A DNA stretch of 64,000 bases, from contig NC_077240.1 in the NCBI RefSeq assembly GCF_947179165.1, positions 51,210,501-51,274,500 on the forward strand, written 5' to 3'. The notes below the pieces were generated by a model that saw only the letters and a program-made list of their open reading frames with translations, was not told where the DNA came from and did not search any database. The DNA comes from Solanum dulcamara. Taxonomy: Eukaryota > Streptophyta > Magnoliopsida > Solanales > Solanaceae. The translations under genes and the position numbers were made by a program. The first letter of the stretch is position 1. The number at the start of each line of letters is the position of its first letter. This document shows, in pieces, positions 56,521 to 64,000 of the stretch.

Positions 56521-58472
56521 GTTTTTGACATCACCATAATATCAATAGTCGTCCATTTGACATCACCCATGACATAATAATCCTTCATTAATTTTTTATA
56601 TTTTTCTTTATAATTATTTTAATTATTGTTACGTCCTTCCTTCACACCTGTAAATACCCACCTTTTTTCATCATTGTTTCTTCAATCTTTCTCAACCAAC
56701 TCTTCTCTCTATACACTTCTTTACTTATTTCAAAATATATTTTTAGTTTTTAGTAGTTTAGAAATATTATTCCGATGATTTATATACTCTGGGTAGTACA
56801 CAAAATACTCCGGCGCGGAGAAAAGGCTAGGGTTCAAAAGTGTTCATTAATTCCTTCAATTCTGAGTAAAGCTTCGCATTCCAGGTATGTAAGGCTTCAA
56901 TGAGAGTATTACTTCCACTTTCATTCCTAAATTATTTTGATTATATGATAAATTATATTTATTTTATTTAAACTTTACTCTAAGTTATGTGGGTGTTTAT
57001 CCATGGGTTCTTCCACCCATGTAGTCCAAAACCCTTTTAACTAAATCTATTGATTTCAAATAAGATTTTCTTATGGGTAATTTTTATTTCTACTTAATAG
57101 CATTAATCATGGTTAAACTAAAGAATATTGGTCAATTTTGATACAAAAATGATTTCATGTGTATGAAATGATGGTTTGCGAGTATTTTCTCTATTTATCC
57201 CTTTAAAGGTTCTTGAAATTCATGGTGGATTATTTAAAACATGTTTTTTTATTGATGAATTTCAAAGTATTTATACATAATTTCATTTACATGTATGTTT
57301 GAAATTTGAAGTAATTTGAAGCCACTTAGTTTTACTATATTTTTCAATAAAATCTAACTTGAAAACTTTGAGTCCAAATAAATGTTTTTGAAAGCAATGT
57401 CTATGATTAAAAGGGAATCTTATGAAATAAAAGAATGATGAAATGCTATGAATGATGGATTCCTTATGCAATTAGGAAAACTCTTGCATATTTGAATCAC
57501 CAAACATTTTAATAACCAATTCCACTATATATGATGTTTAGAATTCTCAAGATATATGCTATGAATATTTGGAAGTATTAAACTATTCTATGGGATTGAC
57601 TTAACAACGAATGGAGCATTGAGGTGGGATTTGGTTAGAGAATCCTAGTAGCAACCCCTTGTCTCATTAACTATGTGCCAACATAGGATCCGTTGTAGGC
57701 TTACGCTAATGGATCCATAAAAGCCCTTAAAGTTAAAATTAAAGAATGAATGTAAAATTAACAAAGTTCTACCCTAGGCAAGTAGACTCCCCGACCAACG
57801 TAGGGGTTATTTTGGATTCCTTATAATAGCTCACATGGTATTAATATCAATTATAGTCAAATTTCCACAAATGAACATTTTAAATGCTATTTAAATAATT
57901 ACTCATGCATGTATATATCCACATATGTATGATTTAAATGATATCTACTTGAATATTCATGCATGCACTCATTTATCTACTTTACCTTATAAATGTCCTA
58001 AATGTTTTACTTTCTAATGCATTCCTACAAATTTAGTACATTCAAATTACTAACACATACTCTTTTTCATACATGATATCACCATGTAGGGACTAATTCT
58101 CCTCCTATTTCTCCTCCATGTGGCTAGTTGAGATTTCGTTTGTAGGCTACTTCTGTGAGTTCCCATGTTCCGAGAGAAATACTCATTTCTCTTTTTAGCT
58201 TATGATATGATGAGATCTTTGGATAATTACTATGACATTTCCTTCTATTGTGATTGAGGGTGAGCTAGGGACTTGTCTTAGCTCCACTAAATCTAAAATT
58301 TAAAGGTATTGTTGGACATATGTAAGTTGAAGATTTACTATTATGATTTTTTCTTCTTTATTTATTATCATTAACTATGAAAGGCTAAAAGAATACTAAG
58401 AGGCATGTTTGAGGTACTTTTGGGTTCCTCATTTGCCATGTCACATCTAGGCCCTAGGTTTGGGTCGTGATA
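56521..58472 (+). repeat. RE10 5' LTR, lacking its first 420 bp
   Basis: From TTTTGACATCACC it aligns with 63043 onward of the 3' LTR. The 3' LTR has 418 bp before that point, so this copy is 5'-truncated. It ends GGGTCGTGATA at 58472, TA rather than CA. The TATA position reads TGTAAATA (56649-56656) where the other copy has TATAAATA. The rest is AT-rich without credible coding. Confidence 0.85.
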
Positions 58473-58476
58473 AACT

Positions 58477-58489
58477 TGGTATCAGAACC
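58477..58489 (+). other. RE10 primer-binding site
   Basis: TGGTATCAGAACC, four bases after the LTR end, differs from TGGTATCAGAGCC at one position. Confidence 0.85.
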
Positions 58490-58685
58490 TGAGATTTTGA
58501 ATGGTCCTTGTTGTCTAAGTACTGTGTCATATAGGATTTTGTTCATGGTGCTGAAGCCCTCCATAACTATGAATAGGAGAATATGGGACGTTTAGGAATA
58601 TTTTTACTTCTTTTAAATTCATATTGCGCCTTAGAGTGTCCTAAGCTTTCCTTTAACTAATGAACCATTTCGTGTTCTCTAGATA

Positions 58686-59160
58686 ATGTGTCATGGAAGG
58701 GCACCTACAAGAGAAAGGATTGACAATGAGGACCAAATTCCTCTGATTCCCAATGCCCCACATCATGATGAAAGGGTAACCCATGCCAAGTTTCGCAATA
58801 TCATTACATTTTTGGCTCAAGTCATAGACAACAAGGGGTATCAAGGTGTTTGTCCTCCCCAGATGGCAAAATTTGGCCTTTAGGATTTGAGATATCCAAA
58901 GGATGAATCCGCCTAAGTTCGATGGTTCTAAACTAGATGAGGACCATATGGAGTTCATTGATGAGGTGTACCAAATTATGGATATCATGGGTGCGCACCG
59001 AATGAGAAGTCTGAGGTAGTGGCCTATCAACTCAAAGGTATGGCTCGAGCATTGTGCCAAAAACATATTGTTGAGAGGGATAAAGAAATGGGCCTATAGA
59101 ATGGGAAGAGTTCAAAGGTTCTTTCCTAGACTAGTTCTTCCCATTATTACTCCATTCCTT
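58686..59160 (+). pseudogene. RE10 gag, internally shortened
   Basis: The start MCHGRAPTRERIDNEDQ parallels RE1 gag; HDERVTHAKFRNIITFLAQV follows. After a frameshift come VRWF-like text, then EKSEVVAYQLKGMARALCQK. At about 59160 the text passes straight to protease sequence. The gag C-terminal half, the zinc knuckle and the protease active site, roughly 0.9-1 kb in relatives, are missing, so an internal deletion is likely. The minus-strand open frame over the same region is a shadow. Confidence 0.8.
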
Positions 59161-59500
59161 TCTAATAGGTTTGATATGTCACCGAAATATTATTAGAGCC
59201 ATATTTGGTATCTACCCTCATTGGTGAGTCGGTTGTTGCTAGAAAGGTCTATAGGGGTTATCGCATGTCAATCTTCTGTATAGTTATTCCTTGTTATCTT
59301 ATTGAGCTTGACATGGTAGATTTCGATATCATTCTTGGGATGGATTGGTTATATGCATCTTATGGTTCCATAGTTGTAGGACTCGTTGTGTCAAGTTCCA
59401 ATTTCCAAATGAGTATATTATTGAATAAGAGGGTCATGATTCGGTAGTAAAAGGTATATTCATTTCTTATATTAAGGCCCAAAAATGATTTCTAAGGGTT
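59161..59500 (+). pseudogene. RE10 protease, C-terminal part
   Basis: It begins with RFDMSP-like text and, after a shift, LEPYLVSTLIGESVVARKVY, MSIFCIVIPCYLIELDMVDF and DIILGMDWLYASYGSIVVGL. The D-S/T-G loop that should precede it is absent because of the deletion. It resumes as MISKGCIYHIVRVRDVDSK toward reverse transcriptase. Confidence 0.75.
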
Positions 59501-60470
59501 GTATTTACCACATTGTGAGGGTTAGGGATGTCGACTCTAAAAGTCCTCCTTTTGATTCGATTCCAATAGTTAATTAGTTCTCCCATGTCCTTCCTAATGA
59601 CCTTCCCGGCATACCTCCTAAAAGGAAAGTTGATTTTGGTATCGATATCCTGCCTGATACCATACCTATCTCTATTCCTTCTTATCGGATTGCCCCGACG
59701 GAATTGAAAGAATTGAAGGAACAATTACAGGACTTGTTAGAAAAGGGGTTCATAAGGCCAATTATTTCTCCATGGGTTCTCTCATGTTAATTATTACAAA
59801 GAAGGATGGGTCGCTACGAATGTGCATAGACTACTAAAAATTAAATAAGATGACCATAAAGAACAAGTACCCAATCCCTACAATAGATGACTTATTTGAT
59901 TAATTGTAAGAGGCAAGTGCTTTCTCCAAGATCGAACTTTGGTCTGGCTATCACCAACTGAGGGTAAGGGAGTGTGACATTCCCAAAATGGCTTTCTGAA
60001 TAAGGTATGGTCACTCCGAGTTTGTGGTGATAAGTTTTGGATTGACGAATGTGTCGGGAGTATTCATGGACTTGATGAATAGGGTTTTCAAACCTTACCA
60101 TGATACTTTTATGGTGGTCTTCATGGATGATATTTTGATTTACTCTCGAGGTGAGGAAGAACATAAGAATCACTTAAGAGTTGTGCTTCAAATGTTGAGG
60201 GATAGGCAATAATTTGCAATAATTTAGTAAGTGTGAATTTTTGTTAAAGGATGTGGCATTTCTTGGTCACATAGTGTCTGGTGATGGGATCAAGGATGAT
60301 CATAAGAAAATAGAGGTAGTCAAGAAGGGCATAGACCGTTGTCTCCTTCAGACATTAGGAGCTTCTTGGGTCTAGCCTGGCACAATAGAAGGTTCGTCAA
60401 AGGGTTTTATTTCATCTTATCTCCTATGACGAAATTAACCCAAAAGAAAGATAAATTCATATGGACAGAT
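59500..60470 (+). pseudogene. RE10 reverse transcriptase
   Basis: Blocks: DLPGIPPKRKVDFGIDILPD, LLEKGFIRPIISPW (59725-59780), [37 protein letters not shown] and [20 protein letters not shown] (60024-60212). The catalytic F-M-D-D box is intact. Later VAFLGHIVSGDGIKDDHKK and [13 protein letters not shown] text. Frameshifts near 59790, 59900, 60215 and 60330. Confidence 0.85.
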
Positions 60471-60900
60471 GAGTGTGAAAGAGTTTCTCAACCTTGAAAG
60501 ATCGACTTACCTCTTCTCTTATTTTGACTCTACCACAAGGATTAGAAGGGTTTGTGGTTTATTGTGATTCTTCAAAGATTGGGTCATAACCTATGCTTCT
60601 AGGTAATTAAAGGTACATGAGCGTAACTATCCTACCGATGACCTTGAATTGGCTGCCATTGTTTTTGCTTTGAAGATTTTGTGGCATTATCTCTATAGGG
60701 TGCATATGCATGTATATGCCAATCATAAAAGTCTTCAATATGTGTTCACGGCAAATAAGGTGGCTAGAACTCCTTAAGGATTAAGAAATGAGTGTGCACT
60801 ATAATTTGGGTAAAGCCAATGTGGTTGCCAATGCACTTAGTAGAGTTTCTATAGGGGGTGTGGCCAAAGTTGATAAAAGGAAGAGGGAGTTGGTGAAAGA
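60471..60900 (+). pseudogene. RE10 RNase H
   Basis: GFVVYCDSSKIG holds the first Asp. A small deletion follows: text goes from I-G-S straight to TYASR-like sequence. ERNYPTDDLELAAIVFALKI and YANHKSLQYVFT come next, where T-D-H-K has become A-N-H-K. It ends in NVVANALSRVS, with the usual Asp changed to Asn. Confidence 0.75.
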
Positions 60901-62509
60901 TATTCACTAGTTGGCTAGATTAGGGGTAAAGTCGTGTGGTACCCATGATGGTTGTATGGTTGTTCAAAATGGATATGAATCCTCTTTGGTGGTGGATGTT
61001 AAGTCAAAGTAAGATCTTGACCCAACGTTTATTGAGTTAAAGAACTTGCTGAAGGAAAAAAAGGTAGAGGTCTTTTCCCATAGGGGAGATGGGGTGCTAA
61101 CTTACCAAGGTCGGCTATGTGTTCGGGGTAAGGATGGTCTAAGGAGTTTGAGCTTGATGGACGCTCATAAGTTTACATACTCCATTCATCCTGGTTCAAC
61201 AAAAATATACCGAGAAAAGATTTCTATTGGTGGGGTGGCATGAAGAAGGACACTGCAAGGTTCATGTCCAAATGTACGAATTGCCAATAAGTGAAAGCCT
61301 AACATCAAAGGACAGGTGGCCTAGCCCAAGACATTAAAATCCCTAATTGGAAGTGGGAAGATATGAATATGGATTTTTGTAGTGGGTTTTCCTCGGACTT
61401 GGAAGCGTCATGATTTGATTTGGGTAATTGTTGATAGAATGACTAAGTCGTCTCACTTCCTACCGATTATGACTTCCTATAGTGACAAAGACAATACCGA
61501 GTTGTATATGCGGGAGTTGGTGAGTTTGCATGGTATGTCGTTATCCATTATTTCGGATCATGGTACCTAATTCACTTCTCACTTTTGGAGATCATTTCAA
61601 AATAGCCTTAGTACTAAGGTAAAATTAAGCATAGCATTCCATCCTCAAACCGATGGGCAAGCCGAAAGGACGATTCAAACAATAGAGGATATGTTAGGGG
61701 CTTGTGTGTTGGAGTTTAGAGAAAATTAGGATGGTCATCTATCACTCATCGAGTTTGCCTATAATAATAGTTACCACTCAAGTATTGAGATGGTGCTGTT
61801 TGAGGATTTTTATAGGAGACGATGTAGATCTCCGGTTGGTTGGTTAGATGTAGGTGAGATGACCTTTGTGGGCCACAATTTGGTATTTGATGCTTTAGAA
61901 AAGGTGAAGATCATTAGAGAAAGGTTGAAGATGATTCAAAGTCGTCAAAAGTCCTATTCTGAAACTAGAAGAAGAGATCTTAAGTTTAATGTGGATGATT
62001 GGGTGTATCTGAAGGTTTCACCTATGAAGGGTATGGTTCGGTTCGATATGAAATCGAATTTGAGCCCTTGGTATGTAGGGCATTATAGAATTGTGAGACA
62101 TATTGGCAAGGTTGAGTATGATTTGGAATTGCCATTAGAAATAGCCATGGTTCATCCGATGTTCCATGTGTCTATGTTGAAAAAATGTGTGGGTGATCCT
62201 TGTTCCATTGTTCCTTTGGAAGTTGTGAATGTTGAAGAAAAATTGACCTATGAAGAAGTTCTGGTTGAAATTTTGCACCGGCTAGTCACAAAATTGAGGA
62301 ACAAAGAAGTTGCATCTGTTAAAGTCCTTTGGAGGAATCAACAAGTAGAAAGTACTGCATGGGAAGTGGAATCAGATATGATTAAGAGGTGCCCTCGTCT
62401 TTTTCCCTCTACCAAAACCGAAGGTATTAAGTTTTCCTTCCTCAATTACTTGAAATCCTTGCGTTTCAACTTTTTTTTATATGGATGCAAAATTATGAAA
62501 TATGTTTAG
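60901..62509 (+). pseudogene. RE10 integrase
   Basis: N-terminal part 61046-61300 (VLTYQGRLCVRGKDGLRSL; SIHPGSTKIY; CTNC-like). Core 61340-61790: WKWEDMNMDF, VIVDRMTKSSHFLPIMTSYS, MSLSIISDHGT then a stop, FHPQTDGQAERTIQT, so Asp, Asp and Glu of the catalytic triad are all present. 61790-62509 is open for 240 codons: SPVGWLDVGEM, DWVYLKVSPMKGMVRFD, WYVGHYRIVRHIGKVEYDLE, HPMFHVSMLKKCVGDP, LTYEEVLVEILHRLVTKLRN and KEVASVKVLWRNQQVE, the chromodomain-linked tail. Confidence 0.9.
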
Positions 62510-62610
62510 AATGATGTTATTAATTGAACTTTTACATTAATTACATTAATGTTGGTTTAAACTCTAATCTACTTAAGATAATTCTTGTCTTATTCGAGGA
62601 CCAATGTTCC
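62510..62610 (+). other. RE10 3' untranslated stretch
   Basis: No coding signal after the integrase stop. It ends TTCGAGGACCAATGTTCCC, the equivalent of CGAGGACGAATGTTC before the polypurine tract in RE2 and RE9. Confidence 0.6.
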
Positions 62611-62624
62611 CAAGAGGGAGATAA
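62611..62624 (+). other. RE10 polypurine tract
   Basis: CAAGAGGGAGATAA directly before the LTR start TGCTACAGCCC. Confidence 0.8.
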
Positions 62625-64000
62625 TGCTACAGCCCATAAAAACCATTATATATGGTGTTTCAATTCTCAATTAAAATGAACTGCTTCTGTATTTTGGGCA
62701 AAATATTTCATAGGATGGTCTACATTATGTGATTCAAATTTCTTGAATAACCCCAACGTCATTACCTTCAACTTTTGTGAGACCATAGCTTATGATTCGG
62801 AAGCTAAGTAGGTCAAATAAATTAATCTTTGCAAGACCCGATGCTTTAACTAAATAGAGTATTTGTCGAAGGAAAATCATATCTCACGGAAGAATGCTCC
62901 AAATCAGTTGATTCTTGAATGAAATGAAAGAAGAATTCTAGAGATACAATCCATCTCAAGACATCAAATCTTAATTAGGAAGTTATCTTGCTCAAACATA
63001 GCTCCGAAAAAGGTATTTTGTAAAAAGAATATTCAAGATCTAGATCCATTTGACATCACCCATTACATCAATAGTCCTCTATTTGACATCACCAATGACA
63101 TCACAATTCTCCATTAAATTTTCAAATTTTTCTTTTTAATTATTTTAATTATTATTACGTCCCTCCTTCACATCTATAAATACTCACCTTATTTCATCAT
63201 TATTTTTATCAAGCTTTCTGAAACAACTCTTCTCTATATACACTTTTTTACTCATTCTCAAAATATATTTTTAGTTCTTAGAGTGTACAAATACTATTTC
63301 GGTGATTCATATATTTCGGATAGTAAGAAAATGCACTGGCTAGGAGAAAAGGCTAGGACTCAGGAGTGTTCATTAAGTCCTTCGATTCTGAGTAAAACTT
63401 TGGATTCCAAGTATGTAAGGCTTCAATGAGAATATTCCTTCCACAGTCATGCCTATAGTATTTTCACTGTATGATAAATTATATTTATTTTCTTTAAACT
63501 TTACTCGAACTTATATGTGTATTTATCAATGGGTTCTTCCATCCATGTAGTCCAAAACTCTTTCAACTAAATCTCTTGATTTTAAATAAAATATTCTTAT
63601 GGGTAATTCTTATTTCTACTTAATAGCATGAATCATGGTTAAACTAATAATTATTGGTATACTTTGATGCAAAATGATTTCCAATCTATGAAATGATGAT
63701 TTACAAGTATTTTCTCTATTTATCCTTTAAAGGTTTCTGAAATTCATGGTGGATTATTTAAAGCAAGATTTTTTTGATGAATTTCAAAGTATTTATACGT
63801 AATTTCATTTACATACATTTTTGAAATTTGAAGTGATTTGAACCCACCTATTTTTCTATATTTTCAATAAATTTGACTTGAAAGCTTTGACTCCAAATAA
63901 ATATTTATGAAAGCAATGTGTATGATCAAAATGGAGTACTATGAAATAAAAGAATGATGAAATTCTATGAATTATGGATTCTTTATGCAATAAGGACAAT
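62625..64000 (+). repeat. RE10 3' LTR, runs off the window
   Basis: It starts TGCTACAGCCCATAAAAACC. The first 418 bp have no counterpart in the truncated 5' copy; from 63043 the two are collinear. It carries a cluster of TGACATCA motifs (63047-63109) and a TATA box at 63175-63182. Roughly 600 bp of LTR should continue beyond base 64000, judged from the 5' copy. Confidence 0.85.
63043..63182 (+). promoter_or_regulatory. RE10 U3 enhancer-like cluster and TATA box
   Basis: TTGACATCACC twice and ATGACATCAC once, plus a decayed TTACATCAA, occur within about 65 bp. TATAAATA stands at 63175-63182, about 70 bp downstream. TGACATCA resembles TGA/bZIP-type sites; the role is inferred. In the 5' LTR the TATA is damaged but two TTGACATCACC copies remain (56522-56565). 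Confidence 0.5.

Larger units (their letters stand above)
56521..64000 (+). mobile_element. RE10: plus-strand gypsy element, 3' LTR cut by window edge
   Basis: Truncated 5' LTR (56521-58472), primer-binding site, shortened gag, partial protease, reverse transcriptase, RNase H, integrase, polypurine tract (62611-62624) and 3' LTR (62625 onward). It has the longest open reading of the window (240 codons at the integrase end) and intact reverse-transcriptase and integrase active-site motifs, so it may be the youngest coding copy, yet frameshifts and stops remain. Confidence 0.85.

Noticed and set aside
58653..59066. A 137-codon minus-strand frame
   Set aside because: It overlaps the plus-strand gag of RE10 and has no recognisable protein features; a shadow frame.
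61790..62509. The 240-codon open frame as a possible host gene
   Set aside because: The protein is the C-terminal end of gypsy integrase and lies in phase with RE10 pol just before its polypurine tract.

Overview
This window looks like plant nuclear DNA from repeat-rich, gene-poor heterochromatin. I see no host gene, rRNA, tRNA gene, bacterial operon or CRISPR array. Nearly every base can be assigned to decayed LTR retrotransposons of the Ty3/gypsy class (protease - reverse transcriptase - RNase H - integrase order, primer-binding sites complementary to initiator tRNA-Met, integrase tails of the chromodomain type). The wording of the integrase tails resembles copies common in Solanaceae genomes (pepper, tomato, potato). 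That is an inference from memory, not a search result.

Layout, with my own labels. RE1 (minus) runs from the left edge to 14361. It is split by RE2 (minus, 1758-11020), which inserted in its gag. RE3 is the 3' end of a plus-strand element (14362-16219). RE4 (plus, 16220 to about 29870) has a full 5' LTR, a decayed gag-pol, a cut-short second LTR, a second partial pol and a third LTR. RE5 (minus, about 29870-32792) keeps gag and its 5' LTR. RE6 (plus, 32793-38470) has a partial 5' LTR, gag-pol and the first bases of its 3' LTR. RE7 (minus, 38471-56520) appears to have landed in that 3' LTR and was itself hit twice: by solo LTR RE8 (40054-43047, perfect 5-bp target duplication) in the integrase tail, and by RE9 (plus, 46782-56356) in gag. 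RE10 (plus, 56521-64000 and beyond) has a 5'-truncated LTR, a gag-pol whose integrase end is the longest open frame of the window, and a 3' LTR that runs off the edge.

All coding regions carry stops, frameshifts or lost catalytic residues, so nothing here looks autonomously active. The most interesting signals are non-coding. RE2 and RE9 are independent insertions that share the same large LTRs and the same collinear internal domain without gag, protease or reverse transcriptase: a LARD-like non-autonomous family. Its LTRs, and the related solo LTR RE8, share an organised promoter-proximal module (a dyad AAGTAGGTG-N3-CACCTACTT in one to three copies, an extended G-box palindrome, then a TATA box), a C-run/G-run hairpin and copy-number-variable tandem arrays. 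RE4 carries an LTR-to-pol junction that falls on an LTR hairpin and six bases of microhomology, as expected of a reverse-transcriptase template switch.
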